This document shows, piece after piece, positions 52,942 through 61,417 of a DNA stretch of 64,000 nt. Positions within the stretch are counted from its first letter, which is position 1, and every line of letters begins with the position of its first letter. The notes beneath the pieces are model-generated. The model was not told the DNA's origin. It was given only the letters and a program-made list of their open reading frames with translations, and ran no database searches. Where the stretch lies: contig JBCBSQ010000004.1 in the NCBI GenBank assembly GCA_039819085.1, positions 115,043 through 179,042 of the forward strand, written 5' to 3'. The stretch is from MED-G105 sp039819085. GTDB taxonomy: Bacteria; Pseudomonadota; Alphaproteobacteria; Caulobacterales; Parvularculaceae. The position numbers and the translations under genes are program-made.

Positions 52942-53439
52942 CTACGCCTTTTCGTTTTTCGCCTGGGCGTCGCCGGCGGCCGCCGAGGCGCTCGCCGTCT
53001 CGCCGCCCGCGAAGGCCGCAATGACCTCCGCGCCGGTCATGCGCTTCCTGTCCCCTGCGAAATCATAAAAGTCCGGCTTTTCATCGATGAAGATCTCAAC
53101 CGGAAACGTCGCGCACGAGAGGTCGTCGAGCGCGCCGGCGTTCACCGAGTGCATCGTCCCGTCCTTGAAGCGGTAAAAGAGGTTCGACCCGCATTTCTTG
53201 CAGAACACCCGTTCGGCCCAATCAGACGACGAATAAACGCCGAGGTGCGCGTCATTGTCGATCTTTGGCGGGCCTGCGAGCGACACAGCCATTAGCGGGC
53301 CGCCAATCAAGCGCCGGCACATGCCGCAATGGCAAACGTCAACATGCAAACCGTCGTCATGCTGTTGCGGCGTCGCTTTGAACGTCACCGCCCCGCAAAG
53401 GCACCGCCCGGTCCGCTCCACGCCCGCGTTCCCAGTCAT
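52942..53439 (-). CDS. GFA/CENP-V domain zinc protein
   Basis: The 165-residue protein has the GFA fold signature: 'TGRCLCGAVTF', 'DVCHCGMCRRLIGGPLMAV' and 'VFCKKCGSNLFYRF', giving two zinc sites. The family was named for glutathione-dependent formaldehyde-activating enzyme, but most members' roles are unknown. GGAG and a 4-bp gap follow nuoC, and nuoD comes 6 bp later, so it is in the nuo transcript. The tail is Ala-rich. Confidence 0.87.
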   Translation of the reverse strand: MTGNAGVERTGRCLCGAVTFKATPQQHDDGLHVDVCHCGMCRRLIGGPLMAVSLAGPPKIDNDAHLGVYSSSDWAERVFCKKCGSNLFYRFKDGTMHSVNAGALDDLSCATFPVEIFIDEKPDFYDFAGDRKRMTGAEVIAAFAGGETASASAAAGDAQAKNEKA

Positions 53440-53443
53440 CGCC

Positions 53444-54073
53444 CTACTCCTTTGGCTCGGCTTTTTCATCGCCCGGAATGGCGTACTGCGCGCCCTCCCA
53501 GGGACTTAAATAGTCGAAATCGCGATACTCCTGGACAAGGCTCACCGGTTCGTAGACCACCTTTTTCAGCTCGTCGTCATACCGCACTTCCGTATAGCCG
53601 GTGAGCGGAAAATCCTTGCGCAAAGGATATCCCTCGAATCCATAATCCGTCAGGATGCGGCGCAAGTCGGGGTGTCCCGAAAAAACGACGCCGTACATGT
53701 CGAACGCCTCGCGTTCGAACCAGTCCGCGGCCGGGTAAACCTCACGCGCGCTCGGAACCGGCTGACCTTCAGGAACCTCCACCTTCACCCGTACACGGAA
53801 ATTATTGTGAAGGCTGAGAAGGTGATAAACGACGTCGAAGCGCTTCGCGCGCTCCGGATAGTCAACCCCGCAAATGTCGATGAGCTGCAGGAACCGGCAT
53901 TCAGGATCGTCGCGCAGAAACCTCAACAGCCGCACGATCGAGTCTGGGCGCGCGATCACCGTCGCTTCGCCATGGGCGAGACGCACGTCAAATACGTCCT
54001 CCTCATTTGAGGCCGCGACATGTTCGGCGAGTTCTCGAAGCTCAGCGTCCTTATCGATGACCGCGTTCGTCAC
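53444..54073 (-). CDS. nuoC: NADH-quinone oxidoreductase subunit C
   Basis: The 209-residue 30-kDa-type subunit has 'FLQLIDICGVDYPERAKRFDVVYHLLSL' near 60 and 'SAREVYPAADWFEREAFDMYGVVFSGHPDLRRILTDYGFEGYPLRKDFPL' family stretches near 108-155. Start is GTG, overlapping the stop of the preceding small gene (GTGA), so its translation is coupled. Confidence 0.96.
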   Translation of the reverse strand: MTNAVIDKDAELRELAEHVAASNEEDVFDVRLAHGEATVIARPDSIVRLLRFLRDDPECRFLQLIDICGVDYPERAKRFDVVYHLLSLHNNFRVRVKVEVPEGQPVPSAREVYPAADWFEREAFDMYGVVFSGHPDLRRILTDYGFEGYPLRKDFPLTGYTEVRYDDELKKVVYEPVSLVQEYRDFDYLSPWEGAQYAIPGDEKAEPKE

Positions 54074-54279
54074 TTCGCGCTCCTGATTGTCTCTTTGATG
54101 CGCCGCCGCAGCGGCATATAAAACGCGATCGCGACCGCGCCGATGGCGGCGCCGCCGAACGATCTCTTGATGTCAGCGCCAAGCGCGGCGTCCGCGCCGA
54201 GGCTACGGTTCAAAACGAACAGGAGCGCGAAAAGGACCGCCCCGACAGCCGCGCCCTTGGCGAAATCGCTCAGCTTCAT
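54070..54279 (-). CDS. Small membrane protein between nuoB and nuoC, unknown
   Basis: The 69-residue protein begins 'MKLSDFAKGAAVGAVLFALL' and has two hydrophobic helices separated by a polar 'NRSLGADAALGADIKRS' loop, with a basic C-terminus. Its stop overlaps the nuoC GTG. A place in the nuo transcript and coupling suggest a link with complex I, but no family is recognised. Confidence 0.6.
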   Translation of the reverse strand: MKLSDFAKGAAVGAVLFALLFVLNRSLGADAALGADIKRSFGGAAIGAVAIAFYMPLRRRIKETIRSAK

Positions 54280-54305
54280 CGCGCGTCCTCCGTCCGCGGC
54301 CGGCG

Positions 54306-54869
54306 TCACCGCACGATCGACCCTTCGCGGCGGATTTTCTTTTGCAGTTGAAGAATGCCGTAAATCAGCGCCTCCGCGGTCGGCGGACAACCAGGCACGT
54401 AAATGTCCACCGGAACGACGCGGTCGCAACCGCGCACAACCGCGTAGGAATAGTGATAGTACCCGCCGCCATTGGCGCACGACCCCATCGAGATCACGTA
54501 GCGCGGGTTCGGCATCTGGTCGTAAACCTTGCGAAGCGCCGGGGCCATTTTGTTGGTGAGGGTGCCGGCGACGATCATGACGTCGGACTGACGAGGGCTC
54601 GCCCGCGGCGCGACGCCGAACCGCTCCATGTCCCAGCGCGGCATTGACGCCTGCATCATTTCAACCGCGCAGCACGCAAGGCCGAACGTCATCCAGTGCA
54701 AAGATCCAGTGCGGGCCCAGTTTACGAGCGCGTCAACTGGCGCGGTGAAAAATCCCCGGTCCGCGAGTTCGTCAGACAAGCCGGAGAAGAAAGGGTCCTT
54801 CGCATCCGGACGATAAACCGCGCCGTCGCTGTCCGCAGCGCGATCAAGCTTCAGTTCGTCTATCGCCAT
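54306..54869 (-). CDS. nuoB: NADH-quinone oxidoreductase subunit B
   Basis: The 187-residue subunit binds the final cluster N2: 'MTFGLACCAVEMMQA' near 60 with the tandem Cys, 'ISMGSCANGGGYYHYSYAVVRGCDRVVPVDIYVPGCPP' near 125-160. AAAGGAG eight bases before the ATG at 54869 sets the start, overlapping the nuoA end by 10 bp. Confidence 0.97.
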   Translation of the reverse strand: MAIDELKLDRAADSDGAVYRPDAKDPFFSGLSDELADRGFFTAPVDALVNWARTGSLHWMTFGLACCAVEMMQASMPRWDMERFGVAPRASPRQSDVMIVAGTLTNKMAPALRKVYDQMPNPRYVISMGSCANGGGYYHYSYAVVRGCDRVVPVDIYVPGCPPTAEALIYGILQLQKKIRREGSIVR

Positions 54870-55255
54870 TCGAGCGCTCCTTTCTTCCATTCGTAAAGGA
54901 AGCCGACGGCGAACACCGCGATGAACACGAACATCGACCAGAACGCGAAGATCTGGAAATCGCGGTCCGCGCCGAGGGTCGGATTGAATAACGTCACCGC
55001 CCAGGGAAAGAGAAACGCCACGTCCAGGTCGACGATGATGAAGAGGATCGCGACGATATAGAACTGAACGTCAAACTTGGTGCGCGCATCGTCAAACGCT
55101 TCAAAGCCACATTCGTATGTTGAGACCTTCTCGGGGTCGGGCTCGTTCGGCGCGACGATCAAGGGGATCACCGTGAACGCAAATGCAAGCACAAGCGCGA
55201 TCCCAAGAAAGACAAGGATCGGCAGATAGTCGAGCAGAAATTCGGCTGTGGCCAT
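54860..55255 (-). CDS. nuoA: NADH-quinone oxidoreductase subunit A
   Basis: The 131-residue, three-helix subunit carries 'YECGFEAFDDARTKFDVQFYIVAILFIIVDLDVAFLFPWAV' (residues about 47-88), the diagnostic NuoA loop with its Cys and acidic residues. AGGGA precedes the ATG. First gene of the nuo locus. Confidence 0.96.
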   Translation of the reverse strand: MATAEFLLDYLPILVFLGIALVLAFAFTVIPLIVAPNEPDPEKVSTYECGFEAFDDARTKFDVQFYIVAILFIIVDLDVAFLFPWAVTLFNPTLGADRDFQIFAFWSMFVFIAVFAVGFLYEWKKGALEWR

Positions 55256-55266
55256 TTGCGTTCCCT

Positions 55267-55334
55267 GGGCCTTTAAGCTTCCCGAGCCTTAGAGCTTTCT
55301 GGGCCTTTGAGCTTCCTGAGACTTAGAGCTCAGG
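55267..55334. repeat. Two imperfect 34-bp tandem repeats upstream of nuoA
   Basis: GGGCCTTTAAGCTTCCCGAG (55267) recurs as GGGCCTTTGAGCTTCCTGAG (55301), each followed by a TTAGAGCT run. Copies differ at a few positions. They begin 12 bp upstream of the nuoA start, in its leader or promoter. Confidence 0.75.
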
Positions 55335-55526
55335 GGCCAAAGCTATCGGCGCCGGTTCAGGTCCCATCAGACAGGCGGCGCGACCGGCGCAAAAAGCCCG
55401 AAAGCGTCAATTTGGACGCTGACATACGGCAGGCCGGGCGGGAGACGCAACGCGTTTCGGCGTCGCAATGCAGCTTTTCGCGCGCCGGCCGCGATCATGG
55501 GCCGACGCGCAAGCTCCGAGGCCGGT

Positions 55527-56723
55527 TCAGGCTTTCGCTTCAGGGTCCGCGTCCCGACCCGTCCGCGTCCAGGTCTGCGTGGAGCGCCGCGCCGCCCCGC
55601 CATAGACTTTAAGCTTCTCAAGGACATAGTCCGGCAGCTCTTTGAAGCTTGAAAGCGGCGCAACTTTGCGGCCGTCCGCGACCCAGCCGACGACCACCGC
55701 GACAAGAAACGCCTGCAGCGCGAAGAGCGCGAAGCCGTAAGCGGCGCCCTGTCCGAGGAGCGCGAACAAACCGGCCAACAGGTACGTCCCGATGAGAAGG
55801 CCCGCGAATAGCGTCAAGGGCGGGATCGCGATGTTGAGCCCCAGAAAAGTCTCCTGGCGGTCCTGCATCGCCGCGCCATTCAGCAAGAGCGGAAGCGCGG
55901 CCTTGCGCAGCGTGCGAAGCGAGCCGTGCTCCCACCGAGCATGCTGGTTGACCGCCGCATCGGCGTCCATCGGAAAGACGCTGCGCACCACTGCGGCCTC
56001 TACGAGCCGCGGCCCCTCGCTTTTCTTCGCGAGCGCAATGGTCATCGCCAGATCCTCGACAATGTCGCCGCCGGCGAGGTCGAGGTCGGCCGCCGTCGCC
56101 CATGGGATGAGGACGCCTGAGCCGGTCACTCTGGTAAGACCGCCAATCGCGTTCAGCCCGCGCATCCGGGTCCGGTTCATAAACGTCCAGGCGAAAGCTG
56201 CGAGCGCCTGACGGGCGTTCGGGTTCGCGGGTGGATCCATGAGGTAAAGCGCCTGAACAGGCCTGCCGTAACCGGCGGACGCTTTCTTCAAGGCCGTGAG
56301 CGCGCCGGATTCGAGCCGGCAATCAGCGTCGACGAAGGCCACGGCGGACGGCGGCGCGTCACGCAAATGATCGAGCGCGAACTGTAGCGCATAGCCCTTG
56401 CCGCGGCGCGCAGGGTCATTGCGTTCGATGACTTCCGCACCCGCCTCTCGGGCCGCCTCGGCGGTGCCGTCAGCGCAATTGTCCGCAACGACGAGAATTC
56501 TGTCGTCAGTCCCCAGCTGGCCGGAGATGTTCGACACCGTCTCCGCGATCGATCCCGCCTCATCATGGGCGGGCACGACGACCGTGACGGGGCCGAGCGC
56601 TTCGCCCTCAGGCGGCCGACGGCGCACGGCGAGGCCGACTATGACCTCAAGAAGCAGATAGAGAGCGAGCCCGGCGGCGATAATCGCCGCGAGGGTCACT
56701 ACCAAGGAAAGCAATCCGATCAT
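55527..56723 (-). CDS. Glycosyltransferase family 2, membrane-bound
   Basis: The 398-residue protein starts with one helix, then a GT-A domain: 'VTVVVPAHDEAGSIAETVSNI' near 45, 'VVADNCADGTAEAA', 'AVAFVDADCRL' as the DxD, and a 'QHARWEHG' stretch (Q/RxxRW-like, residue about 268) as in processive synthases. Two or three C-terminal helices follow near 300-360. It likely adds sugars from nucleotide donors on the cytoplasmic face. Start overlaps the GT4 stop (ATGA). Last gene of a four-gene minus-strand unit. Confidence 0.87.
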   Translation of the reverse strand: MIGLLSLVVTLAAIIAAGLALYLLLEVIVGLAVRRRPPEGEALGPVTVVVPAHDEAGSIAETVSNISGQLGTDDRILVVADNCADGTAEAAREAGAEVIERNDPARRGKGYALQFALDHLRDAPPSAVAFVDADCRLESGALTALKKASAGYGRPVQALYLMDPPANPNARQALAAFAWTFMNRTRMRGLNAIGGLTRVTGSGVLIPWATAADLDLAGGDIVEDLAMTIALAKKSEGPRLVEAAVVRSVFPMDADAAVNQHARWEHGSLRTLRKAALPLLLNGAAMQDRQETFLGLNIAIPPLTLFAGLLIGTYLLAGLFALLGQGAAYGFALFALQAFLVAVVVGWVADGRKVAPLSSFKELPDYVLEKLKVYGGAARRSTQTWTRTGRDADPEAKA

Positions 56724-57925
56724 GACGTCTCCTCAAAGAGATGTTTAAGTCGTTCAGCATTCACTCGTTGATCATGCCGGGATTCGACTCTAGCGCGTCC
56801 CTCCCGGCCCATTTTCGCCAATAAGTCGACATCGGCGGCCAGCGCATCGCGTATCGCCGCTTCGAGCGCGGCGTCATCCGACGCCGGCGCCAGCCAACCG
56901 CACGTCGCGTCCACCAGTTCGGGGATGCCGGCGATATAGGTCGATATGACCGGCCGTCCTCGCGCGAACGCCTCCATTATGACAACCGGCAGCCCTTCCG
57001 CATAGCTCGGCAGGAGAAGAGCGCGGGCGTTTTTCACCCGCTCGGCGACCTCCGCGTTGTCCCGCCAGCCGAGCAGCGTGAAGCGGTCTTCGACCCCGTA
57101 CTCAGCGATCGCAGCTTCAATCGGCGCGCGGTCCGGTCCGTCGCCGACAAGTTCAATTCGAAGCTCGGGGTGAGCGTCCGCAAGGCGCGAGGCGATCGCC
57201 GGCAGCGCCAACTGGCCTTTTTCCGGACACAACCGTCCGACGCACACGAGCGTTTGCGCGTCCGTGGCGGGCGCAGCGGAAAACTCGTCGAGAAAGACGC
57301 CGCACCCAACAATTCTGATCTTCTCCCAGTCGTCCCGCGCCGCATGCAGGCGCAATTGCGAGGCGCAGTATCGCGTAATCGCCGCAACGAACGCCGCGTT
57401 TTCGATCTTGTCGGCGATCGATAGAAGCGGCGCATCGAAGAGGTCATGCGGTCCGTGAACCGTGAAGCTGTAAGACGGCCCGTCCATCAGGCGCGACAGC
57501 ATGGCGACCGCCGCGGCGTTGGTGGCGAAATGCGCGTGGATATGGGCGACGCCGTCACGATTCGCCCGCCGCGCAAGATAGACCGCCTGCAGAAAATACG
57601 CGCCATGCCGCACAAGGTCAGCGCCGGGTCCGCCCCTGGCGCCGCGCCATAGCCGCCACGCGCCGCGCAAACCCTTGAATGTCTGCGCCGGCGCGCTGAA
57701 CAGGCTCGCCAAAAGCGCCGTCGCCAGCCCGCGAATGTTGCCTGCGAGAATGTAATGCGTGCGCGCCGCTTCCTCCTTGTCGGCGGCGTCCACCATTTCC
57801 TCCGCCCACGGCCGAACCGCGTAGCGCACGACTTCAACGCCCAGCTCTTCGAGCGCGGTGATCTCGCGTCGGATAAACGTCGTCGACGTCATCGGATAGG
57901 AATTCAGGAGATAGCCGACCTTCAT
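56720..57925 (-). CDS. Glycosyltransferase family 4 (GT-B)
   Basis: The 401-residue protein has the GT-B layout. N-terminal 'YLLNSYPMTSTTFIRREI' and 'AHIHAHFATNAAAVAML' precede a C-terminal donor domain with 'LVCVGRLCPEKGQLALPAI' near 229, and the family EX7E-type region in 'LLPSYAEGLPVVIMEAFARGRPVI' near 310. It retains the configuration of its nucleotide-sugar donor. Met at 57925 is used. It follows the Gfo/Idh/MocA gene by 4 bp. Confidence 0.9.
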   Translation of the reverse strand: MKVGYLLNSYPMTSTTFIRREITALEELGVEVVRYAVRPWAEEMVDAADKEEAARTHYILAGNIRGLATALLASLFSAPAQTFKGLRGAWRLWRGARGGPGADLVRHGAYFLQAVYLARRANRDGVAHIHAHFATNAAAVAMLSRLMDGPSYSFTVHGPHDLFDAPLLSIADKIENAAFVAAITRYCASQLRLHAARDDWEKIRIVGCGVFLDEFSAAPATDAQTLVCVGRLCPEKGQLALPAIASRLADAHPELRIELVGDGPDRAPIEAAIAEYGVEDRFTLLGWRDNAEVAERVKNARALLLPSYAEGLPVVIMEAFARGRPVISTYIAGIPELVDATCGWLAPASDDAALEAAIRDALAADVDLLAKMGREGRARVESRHDQRVNAERLKHLFEETS

Positions 57926-57929
57926 CGCT

Positions 57930-58976
57930 TCAGCGCCCTTCAAGCGTCGCGTCGAGAAGGCGTCTCACCGCCAGCGAGAACGACGGCGATGCGACGCTGC
58001 TTTCTGTCGCGCCGCTTCGCGCGAGGTCAGCGAAATGCGCGAGCATCGGGTGATATTGATCGGCCCCATAGGACAGGAATCGCGCGCGTGAGCCGAGCGC
58101 GGCCTGCGCCCGCCTTGCGGCCGGCTTTGCCTTGATCGCGGTAAGGAGCTTCTCTTTGGTTCCAGGCTCGTCCGCGTCATCCCCAGGGCGCTGAAGCGCG
58201 CGGCGTTCTTCTTCCAGAAACTCCGCGCCGATGATCGATCGCCCGAGGCGCGCCGCCCCGTCCCCGCAGGCGAGGCTCGCGCCGTTCTCGCATTCAACGT
58301 CGAACGAGGCGGCGAGCTGGCTCACGCCGCCCGTTTCGTGCCGGAGGGTCAGCGCCGCATGGGTCGGCGCGCCGTCGGCGTCCCTGTCCACGCCCGCGCT
58401 CGTTACGCGCGCGTTCCCGAACGCGGCGACGGCCAGCGCGACCGGGTAAATCAGCCGATCGCCAATGACGCCGTCACCATCAAAAAACCGAGGAAAATCA
58501 TTTCGTCGCGTCACATGCCCAAAGGACGCCATCAAGTGCCGCGGCGTCCCTAAGGCACCACTTTTAGCGGCGTCGATAAACCCCCGCCACGCGGGCAGAA
58601 ACAGCGTCCAGAGCGCCTCCATCACAAGGACGTTTCGGGCCGCCGCAGCGGCGAAGAGGGCTTCGGCCTCCGCGGCGTTTGGCGCGAGCGGTTTCTCCAC
58701 AAGCGTCGGGCGCCCCGCCTCGATTGCGGCCGTGGCGTCGGCAACGTGTCGCGGGTTGGCGCTCGCCACATAAACCGCGTCAACGTCTCCGCCGCTCAGC
58801 GCCTCTTCGAAGCTCGCGAAACCGGTCACACGGTGGCGCGCCGCAAAGCGTTCCCGGCGGCCCTGATCCGTGGAGACGACGGCGACAGGCGCGCACGCCG
58901 GAGACGAGGCCATTGCCTCAGCCATCCTGCCCGCCATGCGGCCTGATCCAAAAATGCAAAAACGAACTGGAGTCAT
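57930..58976 (-). CDS. Gfo/Idh/MocA family oxidoreductase
   Basis: The 348-residue protein has an N-terminal Rossmann domain ('FCIFGSGRMAGRMAEAM') with 'VDAVYVASANPRHV' and the family 'LVEKPLAPN' Lys near 95. 'MEALWTLFLPAW' is a stretch seen in the dihydrodiol-dehydrogenase-like branch. Substrate is probably a sugar or cyclitol given the glycan cluster, but not shown. It follows the next oxidoreductase by 4 bp. Confidence 0.87.
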   Translation of the reverse strand: MTPVRFCIFGSGRMAGRMAEAMASSPACAPVAVVSTDQGRRERFAARHRVTGFASFEEALSGGDVDAVYVASANPRHVADATAAIEAGRPTLVEKPLAPNAAEAEALFAAAAARNVLVMEALWTLFLPAWRGFIDAAKSGALGTPRHLMASFGHVTRRNDFPRFFDGDGVIGDRLIYPVALAVAAFGNARVTSAGVDRDADGAPTHAALTLRHETGGVSQLAASFDVECENGASLACGDGAARLGRSIIGAEFLEEERRALQRPGDDADEPGTKEKLLTAIKAKPAARRAQAALGSRARFLSYGADQYHPMLAHFADLARSGATESSVASPSFSLAVRRLLDATLEGR

Positions 58977-58980
58977 AACG

Positions 58981-60177
58981 CTACGCCTCGGTCAATTTGC
59001 TGATGCGCCGCTCCAGCCCAACCACACGCCGGGGCCGCAGCTTCGCCCAGAGCGCCAGGGGCGTTTCCGGACAGCTTGTCGTCATCTGATAGGGCGCCGA
59101 CGTTCGGCCAGCGTTCTGGATCGCAAGCGTCGCTTCGGTCAGATGCAAGCCAAAGTCCGCGTTCACGCGCGATGGCCGATTCTCAGCGCGCGCGTCGAGC
59201 ATCTCTACGGGGCCAAGCGCGAAATTCATCGCAGCCGCGCCCGTGCGGCCGACTTTCTTGTGGGTCTCCCCAACTGCGCGCACACGCTCCGCGATCGGAT
59301 TGGTCACCAGGCGCCGGCGCACCGTGAACCGCCGATGGATGCGCACGGCCGCGTCATTACGCCAACAGTCTTCGACGGACAAAACGCCGTCAGAGCCAAA
59401 CACCCGGAACCGATGATCATGGGGCGCAACGATCGAGCAGGTAAGGCGCGCGACTTCGCCTGACCGGAAGAAAAGCGTCGCGGCGGAATAGTCAGGGGCC
59501 GCGCCATCATCGCCCACCGGCTTGCCCTCGATGATCTCCGCCGACGCGGCGGCCACGACATCAATCGAGCCAAACGCCGCCATGAGCCAGGTCAGGTAAT
59601 AGCCCGCGTGCTCAAGCGTGCAGCCGACTTCAAACTCGTCTTCATAAGGCCAGGGCGCGCCGGACTCCGACGCCCACGAACGATAGGGCGCCGCAGGGAT
59701 ATAGTCGTCGTCAAGCTCCGCATAAACGAGCCGCGCCGCGCCGATGCGCCCTTCGCGCAGGGCCGCGATCGCGAGCTGCGCGGATTCACTCAAGAAGTTG
59801 CACGGCGCGGAACCGATCATGCGTCCGCCTTCGCCCGCGAATTCGCTTAACGCCTTCGCCTTTTCGAATTCGTCCGCGAGCGGCTTTTCCGAATAGACAT
59901 CCAGACCCGCCTCCAGCGCGGCCCGCGAAACGCCATAGTGCTCACGTGGATTGGTGAGGTTCAGGACAAGCGCGCCGCGCTCGCGCGCCGTCGACACGAG
60001 GTCTTCCTGAGAGGCGGCCGCGGGGGCACCCCAATGCGCCGCGAAGGCGGACAATCGAGCTGGATCGCGGTCCCACACCGCGGCGATATCGATCTCGGGG
60101 TAAAGCTGCAGGGACCGCATATAGAGGTCGGCGACAAAACCGCAGCCGATGATGGCGAGGCTACGTGAGTGCTTCAC
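58981..60177 (-). CDS. Gfo/Idh/MocA family oxidoreductase
   Basis: From the GTG at 60177 the protein has about 398 residues: 'AIIGCGFVADLYMRSLQ' Rossmann loop, 'ALVLNLTNPREHYGVSRAALEAG', and 'DVYSEKPLADEFEKAKAL' with the catalytic Lys near 95. The C-terminal half has the usual beta-sheet domain. The frame runs open to 60468, but that part is antisense to the plus-strand GT2 start and its promoter gap. First gene of the minus-strand glycan unit. Substrate unknown. Confidence 0.84.
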   Translation of the reverse strand: MKHSRSLAIIGCGFVADLYMRSLQLYPEIDIAAVWDRDPARLSAFAAHWGAPAAASQEDLVSTARERGALVLNLTNPREHYGVSRAALEAGLDVYSEKPLADEFEKAKALSEFAGEGGRMIGSAPCNFLSESAQLAIAALREGRIGAARLVYAELDDDYIPAAPYRSWASESGAPWPYEDEFEVGCTLEHAGYYLTWLMAAFGSIDVVAAASAEIIEGKPVGDDGAAPDYSAATLFFRSGEVARLTCSIVAPHDHRFRVFGSDGVLSVEDCWRNDAAVRIHRRFTVRRRLVTNPIAERVRAVGETHKKVGRTGAAAMNFALGPVEMLDARAENRPSRVNADFGLHLTEATLAIQNAGRTSAPYQMTTSCPETPLALWAKLRPRRVVGLERRISKLTEA

Positions 60178-60415
60178 TGGCTTGATGGTCCTCTCGCGTC
60201 GACGCCTCGCCGGGCCGGTTTGCGCCCGCGCGCTCGCCATATAGGTGCGTTCGACGGAAGGGTCATCTTTATCCTTTCTAAGTCGCCGAAGGCTTAACTG
60301 ATCCCGAAAAGCGCCGCATTGCGGCTGGAATACTCTTTGCGGCGGCGGTTGCGCGGGGCGCGCCGAGGCCATAAACGCCTCGAAAATCTGTCCTTTTTTT
60401 GAACCCGGAGCAGGC

Positions 60416-61417
60416 ATGGCGAACGCCATCGGATACATCGCGATTGGCAGGAATGAGGGCGCGCGCATCGGCGCGTGCCTTGCGTCCCTGACGGCGCTTT
60501 CCGATCGCGTCGTCTATGTGGATTCCGCGTCGAGCGACGACAGCGTCTCCATTGCCGAGAGCCTTGCCGCTCATGTGGAGCGCCTGACGCAGGGTCCCTT
60601 TTCGGCCGCGCGGGCGCGCAATCACGGCTTCGACGCGCTGATGGCGCGCTGGCCGGATACCGAATTGGTGATGTTAATCGACGGGGATTGCGTCCTTATC
60701 GACGGCTTCGCTGAGGCGGCCGCGACCACGCTCGCCGCTGACCAGGACATCGGCATTGTGACAGGACGCTGCCGCGAACGGCGTCCGGGCGCGAGCGTCT
60801 ACAACCTTCTGTGTGATCTGGAATGGGACGGCCCCATCGGTGACATCGAGGCCTGTGGCGGCATATTCATGGCCCGCGCCAGCGCATTCCGCGATGTCAG
60901 CGGCTTCAACCCTGAGGTTATCGCGGCGGAGGATGATGACTTCTGCATTCGCGTTCGGGCGACAGGGCGACGCGTCGTCAGGATCGATCACGACATGTGC
61001 TGGCACGACGCGGACATGACCCGCTTCGGCCAGTGGTGGGCGCGCGCGGCGCGGGCCGGCCACGCCTACGCCCAGGTCGGCGATCTGCATGAGGGCTATT
61101 TCGCCGCCCCCCGACGGCGCGCCTGGATCTGGGGCCTCTGGATTCCGTTGATCGCCATTGGCGGCGCGCCCATCACCGGCGGCTGGAGCCTCGCGCTCCT
61201 TAGTCTTTACGGCGTCTCGTTCGCACGGACCGCGCTGCGGTTTACAAAAGAGACAGGCAATCCGAAGGCTGCGGCGATCCACGCCGGGTTCCTGATCCTC
61301 GCAAAGTTCGCAAATCTTTACGGCATCCTCGCCTATCGCTGGAAGAAGCGGTTCGGCGAGGTCCGCATCGTTGAATACAAAACCGCCGTCGACGGACGAA
61401 ACGAAAGCGCATCATGA
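60416..61417 (+). CDS. Glycosyltransferase family 2
   Basis: The 333-residue protein has a GT-A domain: 'GYIAIGRNEGARIGACLASL' at the start, 'RVVYVDSASSDDSVSIAESL' near 32, 'LVMLIDGDCVLIDGFA' as the DxD near 85, and 'IAAEDDDFCIRVRATGRRV' near 168 as the ED base motif. One or two hydrophobic helices near 240-270 suggest membrane association. It is divergent from the minus-strand glycan unit (238-bp gap) and overlaps the fused gene downstream by four bases (ATGA). Confidence 0.88.
   Translation: MANAIGYIAIGRNEGARIGACLASLTALSDRVVYVDSASSDDSVSIAESLAAHVERLTQGPFSAARARNHGFDALMARWPDTELVMLIDGDCVLIDGFAEAAATTLAADQDIGIVTGRCRERRPGASVYNLLCDLEWDGPIGDIEACGGIFMARASAFRDVSGFNPEVIAAEDDDFCIRVRATGRRVVRIDHDMCWHDADMTRFGQWWARAARAGHAYAQVGDLHEGYFAAPRRRAWIWGLWIPLIAIGGAPITGGWSLALLSLYGVSFARTALRFTKETGNPKAAAIHAGFLILAKFANLYGILAYRWKKRFGEVRIVEYKTAVDGRNESAS

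Noticed and set aside
60180..60468. N-terminal extension of the Gfo/Idh/MocA gene
   Set aside because: It would run through the divergent promoter gap and the GT2 start, and it is basic and unlike family N-termini.
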